Part shown: positions 51,858 to 59,612 of the stretch, piece by piece
How positions within the stretch are numbered: the stretch's first letter is position 1
How the letters are laid out: each line of letters opens with the position of its first letter
DNA from: Candidatus Eiseniibacteriota bacterium
GTDB lineage: Bacteria; Eisenbacteria; RBG-16-71-46; CAIMUX01
DNA length: 64,000 nucleotides
Direction: 5' to 3'
Assembly (NCBI GenBank): GCA_903844735.1
Contig: CAIMUX010000142.1
Span: 1 to 64,000, forward strand
The notes under the pieces: generated by a model
What the model was told of the DNA's origin: nothing
The model's input: only the letters and a program-made list of their open reading frames with translations
The model's database searches: none
Position numbers and translations under genes: made by a program

Positions 51858-53686
51858 GCGAGAGGGGAGAGTTGTCGTCGCACAACCAATCGGCCGCGTC
51901 CCCGCGCCCGCGCGCGTTTCTCGAAGACTGGTGCGCCCGGCTTGACGGCGGACCCTATCCTGCGTACCGAGATCTCCGCGGGTGCCATCGATTGCGAGGG
52001 TGTGACCTCGATGTAGTACGCGTCCAGCCGGACCCGTTTGCCGGGCCGTCGCGGGTACGCCTGCTCGTGCCGTGGGATCAGACCGGGCTGCCCCTGGAAT
52101 CCGGTGCGCTGCCCGGGGGCCGGGGGGCGTCCGTTCCCGGCCTCGTCGACCGTGATTCCGCGCGCGCTGTGGGACTACGCGACTTCACCGGCCGCCGGGT
52201 TGGTCGCTGGCTCGATGAAGCCGGGGCTCAGGGCCGCCCGACGGTGTCGGTCGAACGGCACGGCCAGGGCATGCTCGATCGCTCGGCGGTCCTGTTTCGC
52301 CGTGACGGGCTTGAAATCCGGCTCGCTGTGGAGCTCCCAGCGCGCGGGCGGAGGATCCTGGGCCGCGAGGCGGCGCGTCTCCTTCTGCAAGTGCCGGAGC
52401 GCCTCATAGCCGAGTGTCTCGCCCCGGGTGCGTTCGATCCGGCGACCGCGCTGCGCCATGCGCAGACGGCGGAGGATTTCGCGGCGTTGCAGGACGCACT
52501 CACGCAACGCGCTTGGATCGCCTTCGTCGCCGATGGGGCGCGCCTGGCCCGCCGCGCGGGGAACGACGACAGGCCCCTGACCGAAGGACCGGTCGTGGCG
52601 TTCGAATCGCCGCCGGCGCTGCGCCGCGAGGTGACGCTGCCGCACGCCGGACGGGTCACCGGCCTGGCGTTCGATCCCGGCGTCGTTCTCTTGTGCGGCG
52701 GTGGATTTCACGGGAAGAGCACCCTCTTGCGCGCCCTGTGTGCCGCGGTGATCCCGCATGTCCCCGGTGACGGGCGCGAGCGGGTGGCGGTGCGGGCGGA
52801 CGCGATGTCTGTGCGCGCGGAAGAAGGGCGGTCGGTCCACGACGTCGATCTCCGTCCGTTCCTGCACGACCTGCCGTTCGGCCGCCCCGCGCACGGATTC
52901 TCCACCGAGAATGCGAGCGGTTCGACCTCGCAGGCATCGGCGATTCTCGAGGCGCTCCAGGGCGGCAGTCGCTTGCTGCTGATAGACGAGGACACGTCGG
53001 CCACCAATTTCATGATTCGCGACAGACTGATGGAGCGCTTGCTTGTTTCGAGACAGGAGCCGATCACCCCGTTTCTGCACCGTGCACAGACGCTGCATCG
53101 GGGATTGGGGGTTTCCTCGGTTCTCGTCATCGGCGGCTCGGGGGAGTACTTCCGCGCTGCCGATCGAGTGCTGCTTCTCGATACCTATTGCGTGGAAGAC
53201 CGAACCGCCCAGGCCCGGGACATCGTCCGCGACCACCCGCCGCTTCCCGAGGACCCGGCTGCCATGGACCTCTTCCGTGCGGCCGCCGATCCTGGTTCCC
53301 GGGCGCTGCCACCCGGCCCGCCCGGGGAGCCTCGTGTCCGTGCCCACGACGCGCGTCGCCTATCGGTGGATCGGGTCTCCCTCGACCTTGGGGGGGGCGA
53401 ATCGCTGCGCGATGTCTCGCAGGCCCGGTTCCTCGCCGCGGTGCTTTCGCGCTGGTTGCGGGAACAAGGAGTTCCGCGGGGAGGTACTGCCCGTCGTGCG
53501 GCGTCGCCCGCGGATCTTCTCGGCTGGTACTCGCGGGCCTGGGAGAAGGCCGGATTGGATGGTTTCGAGCCGGGCCCACGCGGGGATTTTGCGGCCGTGC
53601 GCCCCCTGGACCTGCTCGCGGCGGTGAATCGGCTGCGGGCGCGCGGCGCACCGGAGGGAGCTTGGGCACTAGAGGAGGAGGAGTGA
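51854..53686 (+). CDS. Predicted ABC-class ATPase (PF09818/COG3044 family)
   Basis: 610 residues from TTG 51854, preceded by GGGGAGGATGAG and overlapping the previous stop. It is soluble and lacks membrane segments. The P-loop is CGGGFHGKSTLL near residue 280, followed by VHDVDLRPFLHDLPFG, a signature-like ASGSTSQASAILEALQ near residue 355 and a Walker B LLLIDEDTSATNFM near residue 375. This is the pattern of the uncharacterised single-chain ABC-class ATPase family. Function is unknown; co-transcription with TonB/Tol genes does not by itself show a link. The Asp-Glu pair for hydrolysis is intact, so it is probably active. Confidence 0.88.
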   Translation: MSERGELSSHNQSAASPRPRAFLEDWCARLDGGPYPAYRDLRGCHRLRGCDLDVVRVQPDPFAGPSRVRLLVPWDQTGLPLESGALPGGRGASVPGLVDRDSARAVGLRDFTGRRVGRWLDEAGAQGRPTVSVERHGQGMLDRSAVLFRRDGLEIRLAVELPARGRRILGREAARLLLQVPERLIAECLAPGAFDPATALRHAQTAEDFAALQDALTQRAWIAFVADGARLARRAGNDDRPLTEGPVVAFESPPALRREVTLPHAGRVTGLAFDPGVVLLCGGGFHGKSTLLRALCAAVIPHVPGDGRERVAVRADAMSVRAEEGRSVHDVDLRPFLHDLPFGRPAHGFSTENASGSTSQASAILEALQGGSRLLLIDEDTSATNFMIRDRLMERLLVSRQEPITPFLHRAQTLHRGLGVSSVLVIGGSGEYFRAADRVLLLDTYCVEDRTAQARDIVRDHPPLPEDPAAMDLFRAAADPGSRALPPGPPGEPRVRAHDARRLSVDRVSLDLGGGESLRDVSQARFLAAVLSRWLREQGVPRGGTARRAASPADLLGWYSRAWEKAGLDGFEPGPRGDFAAVRPLDLLAAVNRLRARGAPEGAWALEEEE

Positions 53687-54651
53687 GGTCGATACGTTTT
53701 GCGCTCCTGGCCTCGCTCGTGCTGCACGCGGTGGCGCTCGCCGTCGTTGCCGTAGCGGCGCGGCCCCACTTCACTGTTCCGTCCCGCCTCCAAGGAATCC
53801 CCGTGGACTTCATAGCCCTGGCCGCCCCCGCCCCTGCGCTCACCGAGCGGGCCCGGCCCGCGCCCGCGCTCACCGAACGGGCCCGGCCCACGCCTTCACT
53901 CACCGAACGGGCCCGGCCCACGCCTTCACTCACCGAACGGGCCCGGCCCACGCCTTCACTCACCGAACGGGCCCGGCCCATGCCTTCACTCACCGAACGG
54001 GCCCGGCCCACGCCTTCACTCAACGATCGGGCCCACGCGGTGGCGGCGAAGCCGGTGGATCGCGTTCCTGACCCCTTCCAGCCGCGCCCGCGCCGCGAAC
54101 CGCCTCCGCGGCCGGACCAGCAGCGTCTGGATCCGCCGCGCCGCGACCCGCCGCTGCGTGAAGAGTCGCCGCGTCCGGAGCCGCCACGCGAGGAGCCGAA
54201 GCCCAGGCCGGCGCCGGAGGCGCAACCTGACCTCCCGCGCCAGGGCGGGGCCGACACCACCCAGGTCATGCCCAGCGAACTGCCGCGGGTCGGTGACTTG
54301 CGGGGCGCCATGCAGATGCGGGTCGACGGAGACGTGTTGCCGTACGCCTACTATCTCTCCAACGTGCAGGGCAAGATCGCCGGCTTCTGGGAACCACCGG
54401 CGGGAATCGAACAGCAACCGGGGGAGGTCGCCGCCATCGTCTGGTTCCGCATCGAGAGGGACGGGGTGGTGCGACTGAGTCATGTCGAGCGGCCGTCGGG
54501 GATCAACCCGTTCGATACGTTCGCGCTGCGCGCCCTCGCCCGCGCGCTGCCGCTGCCGCCGCTGCCCGAGGACTACCCGGGCGATCATCTCATCATTCAT
54601 CTGCGTTTCGTCTACAGTCACGAGGCACACGTCCCTGCGGAGGCCCGGTGA
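53683..54651 (+). CDS. TonB/TolA-like energy-transducing protein 1
   Basis: About 322 residues from GTG 53683 (GTGA overlap, GGAGGAGG upstream). One N-terminal membrane helix (FALLASLVLHAVALAVVAVA, residues 5-24) anchors it in the inner membrane. Residues 45-115 are decapeptide repeats (LTERARPTPS), followed by a Pro/Arg/Glu-rich periplasm-spanning region to about 195. A C-terminal domain of about 100 residues (YYLSNVQGKIAGFWEPPAG, VAAIVWFRIERDGVV, PFDTFALRALARALPLPPLP) has the TonB/TolA C-terminal pattern. It should link inner-membrane energy to TolB/Pal or outer-membrane receptors. TolQ/ExbB and TolR/ExbD, which power such proteins, are not in this window. Confidence 0.85.
   Translation: MRSIRFALLASLVLHAVALAVVAVAARPHFTVPSRLQGIPVDFIALAAPAPALTERARPAPALTERARPTPSLTERARPTPSLTERARPTPSLTERARPMPSLTERARPTPSLNDRAHAVAAKPVDRVPDPFQPRPRREPPPRPDQQRLDPPRRDPPLREESPRPEPPREEPKPRPAPEAQPDLPRQGGADTTQVMPSELPRVGDLRGAMQMRVDGDVLPYAYYLSNVQGKIAGFWEPPAGIEQQPGEVAAIVWFRIERDGVVRLSHVERPSGINPFDTFALRALARALPLPPLPEDYPGDHLIIHLRFVYSHEAHVPAEAR
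53851..54030 (+). repeat. 30-bp in-frame tandem repeat inside TonB/TolA-like gene 1
   Basis: Six 30-bp units encode ten-residue repeats. The three units starting 53881, 53911 and 53941 are identical, the unit at 53971 differs by one base, and the unit at 54001 differs by two. Near-identity at synonymous positions implies recent expansion by slippage. Confidence 0.92.
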
Positions 54652-55526
54652 ATTCACAAGCGACATTCACCGCCGCGAACCTCTCCTCCGGCGAGGCGGC
54701 TCGGTCCATCGAGGAGAACGCCGGCTCCGTGGAACCTGCGGTGCCCGGCTGGAATCGTCTGTGGACGCTTCCGGGATACTGGCGGCCTCTCGCCCTCTCT
54801 CTGTGTCTGCACCTGCTTCTCTCGCTCCTCTCTCTTCCGGCGGGACGCCGTGAGCACCGAGAGGCGCCGAGGTCGGTCCGGTTTTCCTCGGCGCGGCTGG
54901 TGACGATCGTGCCCCCGGGCCCGGCTGCCGCCGCTCGGCTTCGACCCGCCGCGGTGCAGACCCGACCCCCGGAGTCTCCGCCGGACCCGGCCGCCGGCCG
55001 CGTGATCCCGAAGCGCCTGCCACCCCCGTCCGCCTCGCCCCGGACGCGGGAAGCACCGCGCGATGCGGCGCGCCCTCGTGCCGGAGCCGCCCGAGCCGAT
55101 GCTCCGCAGACGGGCCCGGTGACCGGACGCCTTGACGGCGGCGGAGTCGTCCGTTCGGCGCTACCCCAGGTGGGAGACCACGGCGGTGCATTGGAGATCC
55201 GAGCGGATGGTGAGGACCTGGGATACAGCTATTACTTCCTCGCGCTCCTGCGAAAGATTTCCGAGTACTGGGAGCCGCCACCGGGGAACTGGGGGGACGA
55301 GGTGGCGGCCATGGTGCGATTCACCGTCCTGCGTGACGGTTCGGTGCCGCCGGTCTCCGTGGAGGAGCCATCCGGTCTCGGTGCCTTCGATGCCTCAGCC
55401 ATGCGGGCCGTGACCCGTGCGGCGCCGCTCCCGCCGCTTCCGCAGGAGTACCAAGGCGAGCATATAGTTTTCCATCTTCGCTTCGTCTACGGCCGGGACT
55501 CCGGCAACCCAGGGAGGAATCCGTGA
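54648..55526 (+). CDS. TonB/TolA-like energy-transducing protein 2
   Basis: 292 residues from GTG 54648 (GTGA overlap). An N-terminal cytoplasmic stretch of about 45 residues precedes one membrane helix (LALSLCLHLLLSLLSLPAG). A Pro/Arg/Ala-rich linker spans residues 68-165, and a C-terminal TonB/TolA-like domain (YYFLALLRKISEYWEPPPG, VAAMVRFTVLRDGSV, LPPLPQEYQGEHIVFHLRF) completes it. It is clearly a paralogue of the preceding protein, sharing the WEPP and PLPPLP motifs at the same positions, but lacks the decapeptide repeats. Two tandem transducers upstream of tolB suggest a duplicated TolA function. Confidence 0.84.
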   Translation: MNSQATFTAANLSSGEAARSIEENAGSVEPAVPGWNRLWTLPGYWRPLALSLCLHLLLSLLSLPAGRREHREAPRSVRFSSARLVTIVPPGPAAAARLRPAAVQTRPPESPPDPAAGRVIPKRLPPPSASPRTREAPRDAARPRAGAARADAPQTGPVTGRLDGGGVVRSALPQVGDHGGALEIRADGEDLGYSYYFLALLRKISEYWEPPPGNWGDEVAAMVRFTVLRDGSVPPVSVEEPSGLGAFDASAMRAVTRAAPLPPLPQEYQGEHIVFHLRFVYGRDSGNPGRNP

Positions 55527-56860
55527 TCCTGTGCCGTTCCGTGAGGCGCCGCTGCTCGATCTCGGTCTTGAGACTGCTCGGGACCGCGTTGGTTGTGGCA
55601 CTGTTGCCGCTCATCCCCGTTCTTCCGCCCACCGCCGCCCGCGCCCAAACCGAGTTCCGCGGCGAGATCCGCGAGGGAGCGCTGTTTAAGATTCCGGTCG
55701 AAGTGCGGGACTGGGAGTATGTCGAGACCCCGCGCCGCCTTCTCGCCGGGGGCGAGGAGTGCGAGGCTGTGCTGGTGCAGGATCTCGCCTACAGTGGGTT
55801 CTTCAAGGTGGAGCGGGAGGCGTTCCCTCTGCCGACCTCGTCTGACCGGGCCGTGCAGGCGCGGGCCGAGGGAACCGTGCGCCGCGACCACGACCGGCCC
55901 CGGCTCGAGGGAAGTCTGGTCGATCCGGTGAGCGGCAAGCTGATCTTCCGGAAGAGCTACCGGCTTGGCGATCCGCCGGACCGCTGGGCGGTGCACGGCT
56001 TTGCCGACGACATCGTCTTGTTCCTCACCGGCGAGCGCGGAGTGTCGCAGACGAAGATCGCCTTCGTGGGGGATGCCACCGGCAACAAGGAGGTCTACCT
56101 CGTCGACTATGACGGCGCGGCGGCGGAGATGAAGACCGATCTCCGTTCCATAACCATTTCGCCGCGCTGGTCGCCGACGGGGGACAGGCTGGCCTTCACT
56201 ACCTTCGCGCGCGGGGCTCCGCAGCTCGTCGGGTTGCGACTGTCCGAGGGGAAAATCTGGACCATCTCCGACCGGCCGGGGATGAATTCCGCCCCCTGCT
56301 GGGGTCCCGACGGGGACAAGATCGCCTGCTCGCTTTCCTTCGAGGGAAACTCGGAGATCTACCTCAGCGATGCAAACGGCCGGAACCTCCGGCGGCTCAC
56401 CTGGGAGCCGGCCATCGATACGTCGCCGACCTTCAGCCCGGACGGCAACCGCATCGCTTTCACCTCGGACCGCTCGGGTGACCCGCAGGTGTTTCTCATG
56501 GATTCTGATGGAACCAATCAACACCGCCTCACCTTCGTCGGAAAGCACAGCGACTCGCCCGATTGGTCGCCCAAGGGGGACCGGATCTTATTCGTGAGCC
56601 TGATTGACCGCGTCTTCGACATTTGTTCGATCAATCCCGACGGGACCGACCTGCGCCGACTCACGCCGGGTACGTTCGGCTGCGAGAACCCGCGCTGGTC
56701 ACCTGACGGCCGCCAGGTCGTCTTTGCGCGCCGCGTCGGCGGGGAGCGGAGACTTTTCATCATGACGGCCGACGGTGCGAACCTTCGACAGTTGACCTGG
56801 CAGCGCGGCAATCAATACAATCCATCGTGGTCTCCGCCCTTGACTCGTCAGGGAGATTGA
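55523..56860 (+). CDS. tolB: Tol-Pal system protein TolB
   Basis: 445 residues from GTG 55523 (GTGA overlap). The signal peptide ends ARAQ near residue 41. The N-terminal alpha/beta domain (about 45-165) is followed by a six-bladed beta-propeller with repeated WSPDG-type blades (SPRWSPTGDRLAFT, SPTFSPDGNRIAFTSDRSG, SPDWSPKGDRILF, NPRWSPDGRQVVF, NPSWSPP). TolB is periplasmic and binds Pal, helping outer-membrane constriction during division. Its stop codon falls within the first unit of an 18-bp repeat array that separates it from pal. Confidence 0.94.
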   Translation: MILCRSVRRRCSISVLRLLGTALVVALLPLIPVLPPTAARAQTEFRGEIREGALFKIPVEVRDWEYVETPRRLLAGGEECEAVLVQDLAYSGFFKVEREAFPLPTSSDRAVQARAEGTVRRDHDRPRLEGSLVDPVSGKLIFRKSYRLGDPPDRWAVHGFADDIVLFLTGERGVSQTKIAFVGDATGNKEVYLVDYDGAAAEMKTDLRSITISPRWSPTGDRLAFTTFARGAPQLVGLRLSEGKIWTISDRPGMNSAPCWGPDGDKIACSLSFEGNSEIYLSDANGRNLRRLTWEPAIDTSPTFSPDGNRIAFTSDRSGDPQVFLMDSDGTNQHRLTFVGKHSDSPDWSPKGDRILFVSLIDRVFDICSINPDGTDLRRLTPGTFGCENPRWSPDGRQVVFARRVGGERRLFIMTADGANLRQLTWQRGNQYNPSWSPPLTRQGD

Positions 56861-56978
56861 GCTCGGCAGGGAGATCGAGTCCGACCGGGAGATCGAACCC
56901 GGTAGGCAGATTGAGCCTGACCGGGACAGCGAACCCGGTAGGGAGATCGAGCCGGACCGGGAAGCCGAGCCCGCAGGG
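56853..56978 (+). repeat. 18-bp tandem repeat in the tolB-pal junction
   Basis: Seven 18-bp units (GAGATCGAGCCGGACCGG-like) run from inside the tolB stop codon to 56978. The units alternate two subtypes (ending CCGG or GTAGG). They are in frame with pal and open (Glu-Ile-Glu-Pro-x-Arg hexapeptides), but no start codon precedes them, and pal has its own AGAGGAG site and ATG. Confidence 0.88.
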
Positions 56979-57047
56979 GGCTCGAGTACCGGGATCCGAC
57001 GGATCGGAACGGCCCCCGGATCGGGCCATCAAAGAGGAGAACGGAAC

Positions 57048-57560
57048 ATGTCCATGTGTTCTCGCTGGAGTGCCGCCGTCGTGCTACCCCTGGTCGTGCT
57101 TCTTGCCATGACCGCCGGGTGTTCTCGTAAGCCCAAGCCTGCGGCTGTGCCGGCGACGATGGAGCCGAGAGTGACGACCGAAGTCGTCACTCCGCCCGAG
57201 GCGGAGTCGGAAGCGGGGACCTCGGCCGTCCTCGCATTGGAAGACGTCTTCTTCGACTACGACCGGTTCGTGTTGCGGGACGACGCGCGTGAGGCCCTCA
57301 CCGGCAACGGCAAGTTTCTGGTGGACAACGCGGGTGCCCAGGTGATGCTGGAGGGGCACTGCGATGAGCGCGGAACCGTGGAGTACAATCTGGCTCTCGG
57401 CGAGCGGCGGGCTGGTGCGGTCAAGGGATACCTCGTCCAGTACGGGGTCGACGCGTCCCGGCTCAACACGATCTCCTACGGTGAGGAGCGGCCGTTCGTG
57501 CAGGGGCAGGACGAGAGCGCCTGGTCACAGAACCGGCGCGTGCATTTCGTGAAGCAGTGA
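57048..57560 (+). CDS. pal: Peptidoglycan-associated lipoprotein Pal
   Basis: 170 residues. The signal peptide ends at the lipobox AMTAGC (Cys near residue 25), giving an outer-membrane lipid anchor. A Pro/Glu-rich linker leads to an OmpA-type domain (residues 65-170). It contains VFFDYDRFVLRDDAREAL, LEGHCDERGTVEYNLALGE (peptidoglycan-binding), RRAGAVKGYLVQYGV, ISYGEERP and NRRVHFV. The pattern is typical of Pal rather than OmpA. It binds TolB and peptidoglycan. A good AGAGGAG site lies upstream of ATG 57048. Confidence 0.96.
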   Translation: MSMCSRWSAAVVLPLVVLLAMTAGCSRKPKPAAVPATMEPRVTTEVVTPPEAESEAGTSAVLALEDVFFDYDRFVLRDDAREALTGNGKFLVDNAGAQVMLEGHCDERGTVEYNLALGERRAGAVKGYLVQYGVDASRLNTISYGEERPFVQGQDESAWSQNRRVHFVKQ

Positions 57561-57660
57561 ACCGACGGGCCGGCCGGCGGCGACGCACAGGTCGGAGCCG
57601 GCCCGGTGACCCCGCCGGGCAACGAGACCCACGGGGTTTTCCGATGGGGAGGATTGCCGG

Positions 57661-58605
57661 ATGCGACGGACGACGCTGATCCCGTTTCTGTGGCTGCTTC
57701 CGTGGTTGCTCGGTGGCTGTTACGGGGCAAAAGTGCTGCGGCAGCCGGTGACGGTGGAGGAGTCGGCGCGCGACCTCGAGGCGGTGCGCCAACAGCAGGC
57801 GGCCGTGGAGGCGCGGCTGGGCGAGCTGGAGAAACGGTCTTCCGAGCAGTCCGAGCTGCTGCGCGGGCTGCGGGCCGAAACCACCACCCGCTACGGGGAT
57901 TTGGAAACGCGGCTGGCCACCATCGACTCGCGGCTTCGCGATGCCCTCGGCCAACGTGAAGGACTCGGACGCCCTGGCGCGTCGTTCTGGAATGCCGCGC
58001 CGGGGGGACCCCGCGCCGTGGAGACCGGGGGTGCGATGACCCCGGCACCTAGTCCGGGGACGGGTGATCCCCGGACGGTTGATCCACGGACGGTGGATTC
58101 CAGGTCGGGGGGGGGGGCGACGGGACAACCTGGCGATGCCGTCGCCGCGGTGCCCGCAGGAACTTCGGTTCCCGGGGCGGACGGGGCCGCCGGTGTGGAC
58201 GACCCGGCCTCCGGTGGCGAGATCTCGGAGTCCGATGCCAAGCGCCTTTACGATCAGGCCTACAAAGACTTGACCCGCGGCAACTACTCTCTCGCCCTGC
58301 TCGGCTTCCGCGAATATCTGCGACGGAGCCCCGCTTCGGATCTTGCCGACAACGCTCAGTACTGGACCGGTGAGTGCTACTACGCCCAGCGAGACTATGA
58401 CCCCGCGATTCAGGAATTCCTCAAGGTCCAGAAAGACTATCCGCAGGGGGACAAAGTCCCGGCGGCATTGCTCAAGACGGGCTTCAGCTTCCTGCAGATG
58501 GAGGACCGTGCGTCGGCTCGGCGCTACCTCAACCAGGTGGTGGAGCAGTTTCCCAACTCGGAGGAAGCGGTTTCGGCCCGCAACAAGCTCCGGTCGGCAT
58601 TCTGA
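57661..58605 (+). CDS. cpoB: Tol-Pal cell-division coordinator CpoB/YbgF
   Basis: 314 residues from ATG 57661. An N-terminal signal with a possible lipobox (LLGGC near residue 20) precedes a trimerising coiled coil (about 32-95: LEAVRQQQAAVEARLGELEK). A low-complexity Gly/Pro/Thr linker (about 100-195) follows, then three TPR-like repeats (AYKDLTRGNYSLALLGFREYL, AQYWTGECYYAQRDYDPAIQEFL, ARRYLNQVVEQFPNSEEA). This is the CpoB architecture; if lipidated it would be membrane-bound, unlike the soluble E. coli protein. It is the last gene of the era-to-cpoB operon before a strong hairpin. Confidence 0.92.
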   Translation: MRRTTLIPFLWLLPWLLGGCYGAKVLRQPVTVEESARDLEAVRQQQAAVEARLGELEKRSSEQSELLRGLRAETTTRYGDLETRLATIDSRLRDALGQREGLGRPGASFWNAAPGGPRAVETGGAMTPAPSPGTGDPRTVDPRTVDSRSGGGATGQPGDAVAAVPAGTSVPGADGAAGVDDPASGGEISESDAKRLYDQAYKDLTRGNYSLALLGFREYLRRSPASDLADNAQYWTGECYYAQRDYDPAIQEFLKVQKDYPQGDKVPAALLKTGFSFLQMEDRASARRYLNQVVEQFPNSEEAVSARNKLRSAF

Positions 58606-58635
58606 GGCTGAGGTCCGTCGGCCTCAACAAAAGAG

Positions 58636-58671
58636 AGACCCGAGGGGAAGGCGGAACCTCCCCTCGGGTCT
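58636..58671 (+). terminator. Terminator hairpin after cpoB
   Basis: AGACCCGAGGGGA (58636-58648) pairs perfectly with TCCCCTCGGGTCT (58659-58671), loop 10 bases, 30 bases after cpoB. TTCGC follows, so the U-run is short, but the 13-bp stem is very stable. Confidence 0.75.
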
Positions 58672-58675
58672 TCGC

Positions 58676-58961
58676 ATTACGGATGTAGTGTCCCGCAAAC
58701 AGCACCCGATCCCCGTCGCCTGATCCCGGGAGCGCGTTCGCTCCACGCTCGCTTCTACACTCTCGTTCGACTTTCCAACGTCTCGAACAGGCGGTTCATG
58801 CCCGCACCCAGAACCCAGCGACGCGCAGTACAGTGAGCGACGCGGCCGCTCGCGGCAATCAGGGGAATCCGTAGACGCGCAGGCGGAAAACCTTACCATG
58901 GGATCGATCACTTTCGCCCTAGAGCAGGGATTCGGCCGCGACTGAATTGCAGAAGATTGTC
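58676..58961. other. Spacer between convergent cpoB and the response regulator
   Basis: After the hairpin I see no gene, repeat tract or further structure worth naming. The two flanking genes converge, so no promoter is expected. Confidence 0.5.
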
Positions 58962-59612
58962 CTAGAGCGACGTAAGTCCCTCCCGGATAGCGTACTTGGT
59001 CAGCTCGGCGACGCTGTCCAGTTGCAGCTTGAGCATGATCTGGCGCCGGTGGGTCTCGACCGTCTTGGCGCCGACCTGAAGAATGGCGGCGATCGTCTTC
59101 GTGCTCTTCCCCTCGGCCAAGAGCTGCAGGACCTCTTTTTCTCGGCTGCTCAGGGGCCGGACCCCGACCGGCGTTTCTTTGCCCGCCGTCCGGCGCACCA
59201 GGTCATCGATCAGAACTCCGGCGATTCCGGGAGAAACGAACGCTTTTCCGCCGGCGACGGTGTGGATGGCGCGGGCCAGCTCCTCGAACGCGCCCTCTTT
59301 CAGGAGATATCCCGTGGCTCCCGCCTCGAACGCTTGCCGTACGAAGCGGTGATCCGAGTGGATCGAGAGCGCGATGATCTTGACGCGGGAGTCGGCCGCG
59401 ACGATCTGCCGGGTCGCTTCGATGCCGTTCAGGCCGGGCATGGTGATGTCCATGATCACGATGTCCGGCCGGAGCCGGGCCGCCAATTCCACCGCCTTGC
59501 GGCCGTCCTCCGCCTCGCCGACCACGAGGAAGGTATCCTGTTTGCCCAGAAGAGCCCGCAACCCCTCGCGCATGATCCGGTGGTCGTCGGCGATCAGGAT
59601 CCGCGTGCTCAT
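58962..59612 (-). CDS. NarL/FixJ-family response regulator
   Basis: About 216 residues from ATG 59612 (GGAAGGAG upstream). The receiver domain (1-125) has acidic residues ADDH near residue 8, the phosphoacceptor Asp in IVIMDITMPGLNGIE near residue 54, and the conserved Lys in GYLLKEG. The LuxR-type HTH (about 148-212) reads LSSREKEVLQLLAEGKSTK and VETHRRQIMLKL. Its ATG overlaps the stop of the histidine kinase gene by 4 bases, so the two form a cognate pair. The target genes are not evident from the window. Confidence 0.94.
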   Translation of the reverse strand: MSTRILIADDHRIMREGLRALLGKQDTFLVVGEAEDGRKAVELAARLRPDIVIMDITMPGLNGIEATRQIVAADSRVKIIALSIHSDHRFVRQAFEAGATGYLLKEGAFEELARAIHTVAGGKAFVSPGIAGVLIDDLVRRTAGKETPVGVRPLSSREKEVLQLLAEGKSTKTIAAILQVGAKTVETHRRQIMLKLQLDSVAELTKYAIREGLTSL

